Below, piece after piece: positions 27,254 to 35,041 of a stretch of 64,000 nucleotides of DNA. The stretch lies in assembly GCF_022811685.1 (NCBI RefSeq), contig NZ_CP094532.1, positions 583,501 through 647,500 on the forward strand. The letters are read 5' to 3'. The stretch comes from Chryseobacterium suipulveris (GTDB lineage: Bacteria; Bacteroidota; Bacteroidia; Flavobacteriales; Weeksellaceae). The notes under the pieces were generated by a model that worked only from the letters and a program-made list of their open reading frames with translations, was not told the origin of the DNA and searched no databases. Each line of letters starts with the position of its first letter. Positions within the stretch are counted from its first letter, which is position 1. Position numbers and translations under genes: made by a program.

Positions 27254-27349
27254 AATAAAGTAGATTTTTCAGCATTAAATTCTGGGGTTTATATTTTGAA
27301 ATGGAGTGAAGGAGGACTCTATAAAATTGAAAAGGTTATCAAAGAGTAA
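27242..27349 (+). pseudogene. Remnant of a T9SS type A sorting domain
   Basis: From a stop at 27239 the frame reads on to SALNSGVYILKWSEGGLYKI and ends EKVIKE plus stop at 27349. SGVYxLKxxxGxxxxxxKVIK is the classical C-terminal beta-strand ending of type A T9SS cargo. Only about 35 codons survive, with no start. The right terminal repeat of the MITE-like element overlaps its 5' boundary, so the element insertion or an associated deletion removed the rest of the gene. Confidence 0.65.
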
Positions 27350-27415
27350 ACGATTTCTTTCATATAAAGTTTTCATAAAACATCTCTGAGTCAACCGACT
27401 TAAAATTAAATTCCC

Positions 27416-27423
27416 TAAATTTG
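27416..27423 (+). promoter_or_regulatory. Candidate distal tuf promoter -7 box (TAAATTTG)
   Basis: TAnnTTTG match 150 bases before tuf, upstream of the stronger proximal promoter. Confidence 0.4.
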
Positions 27424-27500
27424 CAGTCCTGCTTTTAGGAATTTTTTTGGTTGCAAAACGCTGGAATTGAAGATTGGGAACTTTTTTTTAGGAAATGGTT

Positions 27501-27528
27501 TTTGATTTTCAAAATTTCACTATATTTG
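27501..27528 (+). promoter_or_regulatory. tuf promoter
   Basis: TTTG (27501-27504) and TATATTTG (27521-27528) with 16 bases between; start of tuf 45 bases downstream. Box quality is excellent, as expected for a highly expressed gene; the spacing is slightly short. Confidence 0.6.
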
Positions 27529-27572
27529 CACACCGAAAAATTAAATAATTAATTAAATAAATAATTTAAATC

Positions 27573-28760
27573 ATGGCAAAGGAAACGTTTAATCGTAACA
27601 AACCGCACTTGAACATTGGTACCATCGGTCACGTTGACCATGGTAAAACTACTTTGACAGCTGCTATCTCTAAAGTATTGGCTGAAAAAGGATTGGCACA
27701 AATGAGAGACTTCTCTACAATTGACTCAGCTCCTGAGGAAAAAGAAAGAGGGATCACCATCAACACTTCACACGTAGAATACGAAACTGAAAACAGACAC
27801 TACGCTCACGTTGACTGTCCTGGTCACGCCGACTATGTTAAGAACATGGTTACCGGTGCTGCTCAAATGGACGGAGCAATCCTTGTGTGTGCTGCTACAG
27901 ACGGACCTATGCCGCAAACCAGAGAACACATCCTTCTTTGCCGTCAGGTAAACGTACCAAGAATCGTTGTTTTCATGAACAAAGTTGACATGGTAGATGA
28001 CCCTGAATTGTTAGAGCTTGTTGAGCTTGAATTGAGAGACCTTCTTTCTTCTTACGAATACGACGGAGATAACTCTCCAGTAATCCAAGGTTCTGCTCTT
28101 GGTGCACTTAACGGTGAGCCAAAATGGGTTGCAACTGTTGAAGAACTGATGGATGCTGTAGATACTTGGATCGAGCAGCCGGTAAGAGAGCAAGATAAGC
28201 CATTCTTGATGCCGATTGAAGACGTATTCTCTATTACTGGTAGAGGTACTGTAGCTACAGGTAGAATCGAAGCGGGTGTTATCAACTCCGGAGATCCTGT
28301 GGACATCGTAGGTATGGGTGATGAGAAATTGACCTCTACTGTAACAGGTGTTGAGATGTTCCGTAAAATCCTTGACAGAGGAGAAGCTGGTGACAACGTA
28401 GGTCTATTGTTGAGAGGTATCGAAAAAACCGACATCAAGAGAGGTATGGTTATCGCTAAGCAAGGATCTGTGAAGCCACACAAAAAATTCAAAGCTGAGG
28501 TTTATATCCTTTCTAAAGAAGAAGGTGGTCGTCACACTCCATTCCACAACAAATACCGTCCTCAGTTCTACGTAAGAACTACTGACGTTACAGGTGAGAT
28601 CTTCTTGCCAGAAGGAGTAGAGATGGTAATGCCAGGTGACAACCTTACTATTACTGTAGAATTGCTTCAGCCAATCGCTCTTAACGTAGGTCTTAGATTT
28701 GCGATCAGAGAAGGTGGTAGAACAGTTGGTGCAGGTCAGGTAACTGAAATCCTAGACTAA
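27573..28760 (+). CDS. tuf: Elongation factor Tu
   Basis: A 395-residue translational GTPase: G1 [15 protein letters not shown]2 region [15 protein letters not shown]3 [13 protein letters not shown]4 NKVDM, G5 GSALGAL, then the two beta-barrel domains ([34 protein letters not shown]). It delivers aminoacyl-tRNA to the ribosome. Codon use is strongly biased as in ribosomal genes. Head of the conserved tuf-trnW-secE-nusG cluster. Confidence 0.98.
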   Translation: MAKETFNRNKPHLNIGTIGHVDHGKTTLTAAISKVLAEKGLAQMRDFSTIDSAPEEKERGITINTSHVEYETENRHYAHVDCPGHADYVKNMVTGAAQMDGAILVCAATDGPMPQTREHILLCRQVNVPRIVVFMNKVDMVDDPELLELVELELRDLLSSYEYDGDNSPVIQGSALGALNGEPKWVATVEELMDAVDTWIEQPVREQDKPFLMPIEDVFSITGRGTVATGRIEAGVINSGDPVDIVGMGDEKLTSTVTGVEMFRKILDRGEAGDNVGLLLRGIEKTDIKRGMVIAKQGSVKPHKKFKAEVYILSKEEGGRHTPFHNKYRPQFYVRTTDVTGEIFLPEGVEMVMPGDNLTITVELLQPIALNVGLRFAIREGGRTVGAGQVTEILD

Positions 28761-28778
28761 TCGTCTACATATAAAATA

Positions 28779-28810
28779 AAGTTCCGTAGGGAAACTTGCG
28801 GAACTTTTTA
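28779..28810 (+). terminator. Hairpin after tuf
   Basis: AGTTCCG (28780-28786) pairs with CGGAACT (28799-28805) before a T run, ten bases upstream of tRNA-Trp. It may be a partial terminator or processing signal. Confidence 0.65.
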
Positions 28811-28814
28811 ATCT

Positions 28815-28885
28815 ACGGGCATCGTCCAATGGTAGGATACCGGTCTCCAAAACCGTTGATCTGGGTTCGAATCCTAGTGCCCGTG
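28815..28885 (+). tRNA. tRNA-Trp (anticodon CCA)
   Basis: Acceptor ACGGGCA pairs with TGCCCGT; anticodon loop CTCCAAA; discriminator G as expected for Trp. Its position between tuf and secE is conserved in Bacteroidota. Confidence 0.95.
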
Positions 28886-28898
28886 CAAAAATAAGATA

Positions 28899-29102
28899 AT
28901 GAGCTTAGTTGATTTTATTAAAGGTTCTTATACCGAATTTAAAGACAGGGTGGAGTGGCCGAAATGGCCGGATCTGCAATCCTCAACGATTGTAGTAGCT
29001 GTGGCAACGGTAATTTTGGCTTTGTTTACATTTGCAGTGGACTCTGCTTTTAGTGAAGCAATAGCCAATTTCCTCGCGCTCTTTATCAACCTCTTTAATT
29101 AA
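28899..29102 (+). CDS. secE: Preprotein translocase subunit SecE
   Basis: A 67-residue single-span inner membrane protein: amphipathic helix FIKGSYTEFKDRVEWPKWPD (the conserved Trp-Pro pair) followed by a transmembrane helix TIVVAVATVILALFTFAV. It clamps SecY in the Sec channel. Fourteen bases before nusG. Confidence 0.93.
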   Translation: MSLVDFIKGSYTEFKDRVEWPKWPDLQSSTIVVAVATVILALFTFAVDSAFSEAIANFLALFINLFN

Positions 29103-29116
29103 AATTATTTTTCCGA

Positions 29117-29659
29117 ATGAGTGACTTGAAGTGGTATGTTCTGAAATCCATCAGCGGGCAGGAAAATAAGGTGAAAACCTATATTGAGAATGAAATGAAG
29201 CGGCTTGGTTTCGAAAGTTTCGTGACACAGGTAGTTATTCCTATGGAGAAAGTCATCCAGATGAGAAACGGGAAAAAGGTGCCAAAAGAAAAACCGTACT
29301 ATCCCGGTTACCTGATGGTTGAAGCAAACCTTGTCGGAGAAATCCCACACATCATCAAAAACATTCCCGGTGTAATTTCGTTCCTGAGCTTGACCAAAGG
29401 CGGTGATCCCGTTCCGATGAGAAAAGCAGAAGTCAACAGAATGCTCGGAAGAATGGATGAACTTTCCGAATTCGCAGTGGAGCAGGCAATTCCGTTCGTG
29501 GTTGGAGAAAATGTAAAAGTGATCGACGGACCATTCAACGGTTTCAACGGTACGATTGAAAAACTCCACGAAGACAAGAAGAAGATCGAGGTTTCTGTAA
29601 TGATCTTCGGTAGAAAAACTCCGATGGAGTTGAGCTATATGCAGGTAGAAAAAGTGTAA
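29117..29659 (+). CDS. nusG: Transcription termination/antitermination protein NusG
   Basis: A 180-residue protein with NGN domain (KWYVLKSISGQENKVKTYIE; YYPGYLMVEANL; IKNIPGVISFL) and C-terminal KOW domain (VVGENVKVIDGPFNGFNGTI). Links RNA polymerase to Rho or ribosome. It is followed by a terminator instead of running into rplK. Confidence 0.95.
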   Translation: MSDLKWYVLKSISGQENKVKTYIENEMKRLGFESFVTQVVIPMEKVIQMRNGKKVPKEKPYYPGYLMVEANLVGEIPHIIKNIPGVISFLSLTKGGDPVPMRKAEVNRMLGRMDELSEFAVEQAIPFVVGENVKVIDGPFNGFNGTIEKLHEDKKKIEVSVMIFGRKTPMELSYMQVEKV

Positions 29660-29678
29660 TGCTTAAAGAAATATTTAT

Positions 29679-29708
29679 TGAAGACTGTTCGAAGAGCAGT
29701 CTTTTTTT
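29679..29708 (+). terminator. nusG terminator
   Basis: AAGACTG (29681-29687) pairs with CAGTCTT (29697-29703), then T run. Confidence 0.75.
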
Positions 29709-29860
29709 ATGGATTAATCTTTATTGAGCGCGTGGATTGTTTTTCGTTTTTTTGCTGTTTGCGGAGTGTCTTTGAAATTTTAGAGATAAAAGCATGAATC
29801 ATAAACGGAATAAAAATTGGTGCATCTTATTTATTCAGTAGCAATTACAAAATAATCATT

Positions 29861-30841
29861 ATGGAAAATATTCAGTCACTAAAAGGAAAAACGGTAGTCA
29901 TAACGGGAGGTTCGAGTGGAGTAGGAAGAGCTGCTGCTGAAGCTTTCGCTTTGGAGGGGTGCAATGTTGTAGTCGGATCGAGAGGAAAGGACGCTTTGGA
30001 AGATACAGTTGCTTTATGTCGAAGTTTGGGAGCGGTTGCACTCGGTGTTCCCACTGACGTATCGGTTTATGAAGATGTTCAGAATTTGGCGGAACAGGCA
30101 ATGCAGTTCAACGGACGCATTGATATTTGGATCAACAACGCGGGAGTAATGGCAAGTGGAAAATTTGAGGATATTCCCATCACCGTTGCCGAACAGGTCA
30201 TCAAAACCAATCTTTTTGGATATATGCACGGCGCATACGCTGCGCTGCCCATTTTCAAAAATCAAAATGACGGAATCCTCATCAACAATGTTTCCATCGG
30301 CGGGTTTATGCCCGCTCCTTACAGTGCAGCATATTCTGCCACGAAATTCGGAATTCGCGGAATGATGGAGTGTCTTCATGGCGAGATTTCGGATTTCCCA
30401 AATGTGCATATCTGTAATCTTTATCCTCAAATTCAGCGTTCGACGGGAAACAGCCATTCTGCAAAATATTCAGGCCTGGATTTTAAGATTCCTCCATTCG
30501 CTGCAGATCCGCGAGATACTGCGGCGGAAATGGTGAAACTTGCGAAAAACCCAAAAACACACACTTTTCCGGATGCCGCTTCTTTTCTTCTAAAAAATAT
30601 TTATGGCCTTTTCCCAAAAACGATCATCAACACAGCATCCGCAGGAATGAGACTATTGATGAAAACAGTTGACGGTCCGGAAACCAACGGAAATGTCATG
30701 GTACCTTCTTCTGTTCCACACAGAATCTATGGCGAAACTATTTTGCCGGTGCCTTCACGTAAAACCAAAAGACTCGCGTTGGCTGCAACACTGGGAACTG
30801 CAGCGTATTTTCTGTTTAAGATTTCAAAAGGAAAGAAATAA
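29861..30841 (+). CDS. Short-chain dehydrogenase/reductase (SDR) with C-terminal membrane helix
   Basis: A 326-residue SDR: cofactor motif VVITGGSSGVGRAAAEAFA (TGxxxGxG), NNAGVMASG, the catalytic Ser in INNVSIGGF and YSATK in SAAYSATKFGIRG. Beyond the Rossmann core, about 80 extra residues end in a hydrophobic helix (LALAATLGTAAYFLFKI) with a basic tail, suggesting membrane attachment. Substrate unknown; this long SDR form is common in flavobacteria. It sits between nusG and rplK, two genes that are normally adjacent, with its own terminator, and so looks like an insertion into the ribosomal-protein locus. Confidence 0.88.
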   Translation: MENIQSLKGKTVVITGGSSGVGRAAAEAFALEGCNVVVGSRGKDALEDTVALCRSLGAVALGVPTDVSVYEDVQNLAEQAMQFNGRIDIWINNAGVMASGKFEDIPITVAEQVIKTNLFGYMHGAYAALPIFKNQNDGILINNVSIGGFMPAPYSAAYSATKFGIRGMMECLHGEISDFPNVHICNLYPQIQRSTGNSHSAKYSGLDFKIPPFAADPRDTAAEMVKLAKNPKTHTFPDAASFLLKNIYGLFPKTIINTASAGMRLLMKTVDGPETNGNVMVPSSVPHRIYGETILPVPSRKTKRLALAATLGTAAYFLFKISKGKK

Positions 30842-30875
30842 CTGGTAATCCGTTTGGAAATTGCCGTCAACAACT

Positions 30876-30908
30876 TCAAGTCGTCCTGAAAATGGGCGAC
30901 TTTTTTTT
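30876..30908 (+). terminator. SDR gene terminator
   Basis: AAGTCG (30878-30883) pairs with CGACTT (30897-30902), followed by a run of T. Confidence 0.7.
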
Positions 30909-30968
30909 ATCCACAATTAAGGGCAGTTTTTAATTAATCCTGATAACTTTGTAAGAAACCTTCTACGG

Positions 30969-31781
30969 ATGTTTGCCCTTATCGATTTGCAATAATTTCT
31001 TTGTGAGCTGTGAGAGGACTTTAGACCGAAGTCTTGAGGGGCAACCTGTTGTCGTATTGTCGAATAACGACGGATGTTTTGTGTCGAGAAGCAATGAGGC
31101 CAAGAAACTTGGGGACGACCTGCTCCGGAAACCTGAAATGTGGGTGCACCAAATCATGGGAATTCATGGAACGAGGATGGTGCGCGAACTTCAGGGGATT
31201 CCGCAACTGGTTCTAGAAGAGGCGCCTTCCGCAAAACAGTCGATCGCGACCACGAGAAGTTTTATGGAAATGATTACGGATAAAGAGAAGCTTCGGGAAA
31301 GGATGAAAACTTTTGCGTTTTCCTGCGCCGAGAAACTTCGCCGACAAAATACCTGCGCCAAAAAGATCACGGTTTTTATTTACACCAACCGTTTTCGCAA
31401 AGAGTTGGGAACGTATTATGGCGCGCTTTCCTATACTTTTCCGAATCCTAGCAGCTCGTCGGTGACGATTTCAAAGGCGGCGGATTTGTTGTTTGAGGCG
31501 ATTTATAAAGACGGCTTTAGTTATAAGAAAGCGGGTGTCGTGGTTTCAGATTTTGCGCCCGATAATGAAAGATTGATCAGTCTTTTCGAAAAAGATGTGG
31601 AACAGAAACACATCCCTGTAATGAAGGCGATGGACTTCCTCAACAAAAAATATGGAAAAACAAAATCCGTCTCGGCTCCCAAAGCGGGAAACCTTCTTAC
31701 GAACGAAAAATCCTCTCGCCCGAATACGAGGAATTCCTGAAACATAACACGCTTCCCGAAGCGAATTTCAGATTTCATTGA
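30969..31781 (+). pseudogene. umuC-like Y-family DNA polymerase, pseudogene
   Basis: ATG at 30969 begins MFALID, then an extra T (GATTTGCAAT for GATTGCAAT, about 30985) shifts frame into [20 protein letters not shown] and [20 protein letters not shown], the UmuC start. An in-frame deletion of about 160 residues then removes the palm with its catalytic Asp-Glu pair: the text jumps to [20 protein letters not shown] and the little-finger region. A second shift in an A5 run near 31708 separates it from an apparent C-terminus [20 protein letters not shown]. The protein cannot polymerise DNA. It follows the SDR gene in the nusG-rplK gap; no umuD is present. Confidence 0.85.
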
Positions 31782-31837
31782 TTCGGGAATTCATAGAAAT
31801 AAAAAAACAAATCTTTTGATTTTTAATCAATTACTTG

Positions 31838-31868
31838 TTTGCTGTTCCGAAAATTATTCCTACTTTTG
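31838..31868 (+). promoter_or_regulatory. rplK operon promoter
   Basis: TTTG (31838-31841), 19 bases, TACTTTTG (31861-31868), 97 bases before rplK. It makes rplKAJL independent of nusG transcription. Confidence 0.7.
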
Positions 31869-31964
31869 CAACCTCAAATATCGTAATGTGAGGTGAGATA
31901 AACATTGCGGTAGAATAATAAATGCTTCCAAACTCATTAATTATTCAATTTTTAAAACAAAAAA

Positions 31965-32408
31965 ATGGCTAAAAAAGTCTTTAAAATGGTAAAACTCCAG
32001 GTAAAGGGAGGGGCAGCAAACCCTTCTCCGCCAGTAGGTCCAGCTTTGGGTTCTGCAGGTGTAAACATCATGGAGTTTTGTAAGCAATTTAACGGAAGAA
32101 CTCAAGACAAGCCAGGACAGGTTTTGCCGGTAGTAATTACCGTGTACGAAGACAAATCTTTTGAATTCGTAATTAAAACCCCACCTGCGGCAATCCAACT
32201 TTTGGACGCTTCTAAGCAGAAGAAAGGTTCAGGTGAGCCAAACAGATCCAAAGTAGGTTCTGTATCTTGGGATCAGGTTAAAAAAATCGCAGAAGATAAA
32301 ATGACAGACCTTAACTGCTTCACAATCGACTCAGCAATGACGATGGTTGCAGGTACGGCAAGATCTATGGGATTGAGAGTAACAGGAACTAAACCAACTA
32401 ACGCTTAA
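31965..32408 (+). CDS. rplK: 50S ribosomal protein L11
   Basis: A 147-residue protein: [20 protein letters not shown] and [15 protein letters not shown] in the N-terminal domain, and the 23S GTPase-centre-binding C-terminal domain ([11 protein letters not shown]). First gene of rplKAJL here. Confidence 0.97.
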   Translation: MAKKVFKMVKLQVKGGAANPSPPVGPALGSAGVNIMEFCKQFNGRTQDKPGQVLPVVITVYEDKSFEFVIKTPPAAIQLLDASKQKKGSGEPNRSKVGSVSWDQVKKIAEDKMTDLNCFTIDSAMTMVAGTARSMGLRVTGTKPTNA

Positions 32409-32419
32409 TACTTATTGAA

Positions 32420-33112
32420 ATGGCAAAATTAACGAAAAAGCAAAAAGAAGTTGCAAGCAAACTGGATAAGAACAAAGTCTATAACTTAGACGAAGCTTCT
32501 TCACTGGTAAAAGAACTGAACTACGCGAAGTTTGACGCTTCTGTAGATTTGGCGGTTAGATTGGGAGTTGATCCGAGAAAAGCAAACCAGATGGTAAGAG
32601 GAGTTGTTTCCCTTCCGCACGGTACCGGTAAGGATGTGAAAGTTCTTGCACTCGTTACTCCAGACAAAGAAGCTGAAGCTAAAGAAGCTGGAGCTGATTA
32701 TGTAGGTCTTGATGAATATCTTGATAAAATCAAAGGAGGTTGGACTGATGTTGACGTAATCGTAACAATGCCTGCAGTAATGGGTAAATTAGGACCATTG
32801 GGTAGAGTATTGGGACCGAGAGGTTTGATGCCTAACCCGAAATCAGGTACTGTAACTATGGAAGTAGGAAAAGCAGTTTCTGAAGTAAAATCAGGTAAAA
32901 TCGATTTTAAAGTAGATAAATACGGTATCATCCACGCAGGAATCGGGAAAGTATCCTTCGAGCCGGCGAAAATCAAAGAAAACGCTCAGGAACTGATCCA
33001 GACTTTGATCAAGTTGAAACCGACTGCCGCTAAAGGAACTTATGTGAAGTCCATCTATCTGTCTTCCACAATGAGCCCTGGAATCGCAATCGATACGAAA
33101 TCTGTAAACTAA
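32420..33112 (+). CDS. rplA: 50S ribosomal protein L1
   Basis: A 230-residue protein with [40 protein letters not shown] and the C-terminal [15 protein letters not shown]. Forms the mobile L1 stalk and may autoregulate the operon. Twelve-base spacing from rplK. Confidence 0.97.
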   Translation: MAKLTKKQKEVASKLDKNKVYNLDEASSLVKELNYAKFDASVDLAVRLGVDPRKANQMVRGVVSLPHGTGKDVKVLALVTPDKEAEAKEAGADYVGLDEYLDKIKGGWTDVDVIVTMPAVMGKLGPLGRVLGPRGLMPNPKSGTVTMEVGKAVSEVKSGKIDFKVDKYGIIHAGIGKVSFEPAKIKENAQELIQTLIKLKPTAAKGTYVKSIYLSSTMSPGIAIDTKSVN

Positions 33113-33130
33113 TTATAAATCCTAAGGACA

Positions 33131-33769
33131 ATGACTAAAGAAAATAAAGTTGTAGCAATACAAGAGATTAAAGATTTGCTTCAGGATGCAAAAGTAGTTT
33201 ATGTAGCAGATCTTGAAGGTCTTAACGCTCAGAAGTCATCCGATTTCAGAAGAGCTGCCTTCAAACAGAATATCAAAGTAAAAGTGGTAAAAAACACTTT
33301 GCTTCAAAAAGCAATGGAGCAGATCGAAGACGTAGATTTCTCTGAAATGTATGGTACATTCAAAGGAAACTCTGCCTTGATGATTTCTGAAACAGCAAAC
33401 GCTCCTGCAAAACTAATCAAAGATTTCAGAAAGAAAGATGAGAAACCGGCTCTGAAATCAGCTTACCTACAGGAAACTTTCTATGTTGGTGACAACAACC
33501 TTGAAACACTTGCTAACATCAAGTCGAGAGAGGAAATGATCGGAGAAATCATCGGATTGCTTCAGTCTCCAATTCAGAGAGTTATCGGTGCGTTGCAAAA
33601 CAAGCCTGAAACTGTTGAGGCAAAAGCAGAAGAAGCAGCTCCGGTTGCTGAAGCTGTACCTGCAGAAGAGGCTCCGGTTGCTGAAGCACAAGCTGAAGAA
33701 ACACCTGCTGCTGAAGCTCCAGAAGCTCCTGAAGCAGCCGCAGAAGGAGAAGCTCCTGCTGCTGAATAA
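33131..33769 (+). CDS. rplJ: 50S ribosomal protein L10 with Ala/Glu/Pro-rich tail
   Basis: The first 160 residues or so are ordinary L10 (IQEIKDLLQDAKVVYVADLE; ALKSAYLQETFYVGD; LLQSPIQRVIGALQNKPE), the stalk base that binds L12 dimers. A further 45 residues are a low-complexity acidic tail built of EAPVAEA-like units (about residues 165-212). Such tails are common in Bacteroidota L10 but of unknown function. The repeated codons give a simple-sequence DNA tract at about 33620-33765. Confidence 0.95.
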   Translation: MTKENKVVAIQEIKDLLQDAKVVYVADLEGLNAQKSSDFRRAAFKQNIKVKVVKNTLLQKAMEQIEDVDFSEMYGTFKGNSALMISETANAPAKLIKDFRKKDEKPALKSAYLQETFYVGDNNLETLANIKSREEMIGEIIGLLQSPIQRVIGALQNKPETVEAKAEEAAPVAEAVPAEEAPVAEAQAEETPAAEAPEAPEAAAEGEAPAAE

Positions 33770-33816
33770 TTACACTCAAAAAAATATCATAATCAACAAT
33801 TAAAAACATTATTAAA

Positions 33817-34188
33817 ATGTCAGATTTAAAAAATTTAGCTGAAACGCTAGTAAACCTAACAGTAAAAGACGTAAATGAATTAGCTGCTATCCTTAAGGAT
33901 GAGTACGGAATTGAGCCAGCTGCTGCTGCAGTAGTAGTTTCTGGTGGTGCAGGTGGCGGAGAAGCTGCTGAAGAAAAAACAGAATTCGACGTAATCCTTA
34001 AATCAGCTGGTGCTTCCAAATTGGCAGTAGTTAAATTGGTAAAAGATTTAACAGGTGCTGGTCTTAAAGAAGCTAAAGATATGGTAGACGGTGCTCCTGC
34101 TCCAATTAAGCAAGGTGTGCCAAAAGACGAAGCAGAAGCCCTTAAAAAACAACTTGAAGAAGCTGGTGCTGAAGTAGAATTGAAGTAA
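33817..34188 (+). CDS. rplL: 50S ribosomal protein L7/L12
   Basis: A 123-residue protein: N-terminal dimerisation helix ([20 protein letters not shown]), Ala-rich hinge, and factor-binding C-terminal domain ([33 protein letters not shown]). It is followed by a strong terminator, and rpoB, its usual downstream neighbour, is absent. Confidence 0.97.
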   Translation: MSDLKNLAETLVNLTVKDVNELAAILKDEYGIEPAAAAVVVSGGAGGGEAAEEKTEFDVILKSAGASKLAVVKLVKDLTGAGLKEAKDMVDGAPAPIKQGVPKDEAEALKKQLEEAGAEVELK

Positions 34189-34209
34189 TTATTACTCAAT
34201 CATAAAATT

Positions 34210-34244
34210 TCAAGCGGTATGTCCTAGACTTACCGCTTTTTTTT
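34210..34244 (+). terminator. rplL terminator
   Basis: AAGCGGTA (34212-34219) pairs with TACCGCTT (34231-34238), with inner GTC/GAC pairing and eight T. Confidence 0.85.
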
Positions 34245-34294
34245 ATGTTTATGTTAAGTTTAAATATATTTCTTAAATAAGTAATTATTTTTAC

Positions 34295-34302
34295 TAATTT
34301 TG
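34295..34302 (+). promoter_or_regulatory. Candidate promoter -7 box of cassette A (TAATTTTG)
   Basis: TAnnTTTG match ending five bases before the GTG start at 34307, giving a leaderless or near-leaderless transcript, as at 10691. No good -33 box. Confidence 0.45.
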
Positions 34303-34306
34303 CAAA

Positions 34307-34960
34307 GTGAAAAAAAGTTTATTGTGTTCCGGTGCGAATGTAAAAGATTATGCCAATTTAGCTTCTAAATTCTGGCAATTTTCACTTATACTTTTGTTTC
34401 TATTTTTAAATTCTCTTTCTGCTCAGGAAGTTCCAATACAACAGCAGGCTTCTTCTGGATTAATTATTATGTCTGGAGATGCTGTTATCTATTCCAAGGA
34501 TGCTTCTTTTAATGAGCAGATTTCAAAAAGTGAAGCTATACAGCAATATTCTAAAATTGTTAAAATTAGTGATAACGAATTAAAGATTGTTGCTAAAAAT
34601 TTCGATAAGCCAACTAAAAAACAACAGCCTAAGATTAAAAAAGAAGTTGACTTATTGGCTGCAAAAAAATTAAAAGAAAGTAAGAAAGTAAATGTTCCTC
34701 AAAAGAAAATTGATTGTCATTTTTCTGATGGTTATAGAGATAGTCATTTTCTTACGGGAATGGGATCATTAAGAGGTTCATTTTTTCCTCCTAGTAATGA
34801 TTACCAGTATTCTAAATATGTAGTAGGTTCTAATAATCAGCTTGCAAATACTTCTCTATATTTTCTTTATTCTACAACTCATTTTTCTAATGATAATAGT
34901 TCAATAGTACAAGCTAGTATATCTACTTATACTGTGCGACCACCACCAGATTTAGTTTAA
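34307..34960 (+). CDS. Cassette A protein 1: small exported protein of unknown function
   Basis: A 217-residue protein starting at GTG. The N-terminus has an extended signal peptide (FSLILLFLFLNSLSAQ, cleavage after about residue 40). The mature part has SGLIIMSGDAVIYSKDASFN, a Lys-rich middle with probable helices (KKQQPKIKKEVDLLAAKKLK), and a beta-like C-terminal third ending TVRPPPDLV. I recognise no family. Its closest relative in the window is the broken gene at 38294, which shares the IxxxGGxxVI...D start, the Lys-rich middle and the final VRPPP, and which also precedes a large repeat-type exported protein. Base composition is more AT-rich than in the ribosomal genes beside it. Confidence 0.75.
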   Translation: MKKSLLCSGANVKDYANLASKFWQFSLILLFLFLNSLSAQEVPIQQQASSGLIIMSGDAVIYSKDASFNEQISKSEAIQQYSKIVKISDNELKIVAKNFDKPTKKQQPKIKKEVDLLAAKKLKESKKVNVPQKKIDCHFSDGYRDSHFLTGMGSLRGSFFPPSNDYQYSKYVVGSNNQLANTSLYFLYSTTHFSNDNSSIVQASISTYTVRPPPDLV

Positions 34961-35041
34961 TCATTGAGCTTTTTACAATAAAATTCTTGAGAAATTAATT
35001 TATTTCAAAAGAGTTTAGTTTTTTAACAATAATAAATTTTT

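Noticed and set aside
27001..27263. Target-site duplication around the MITE-like element
   Set aside because: Flanks (AAGATA on the left, AATAAAG on the right) share no convincing direct repeat.
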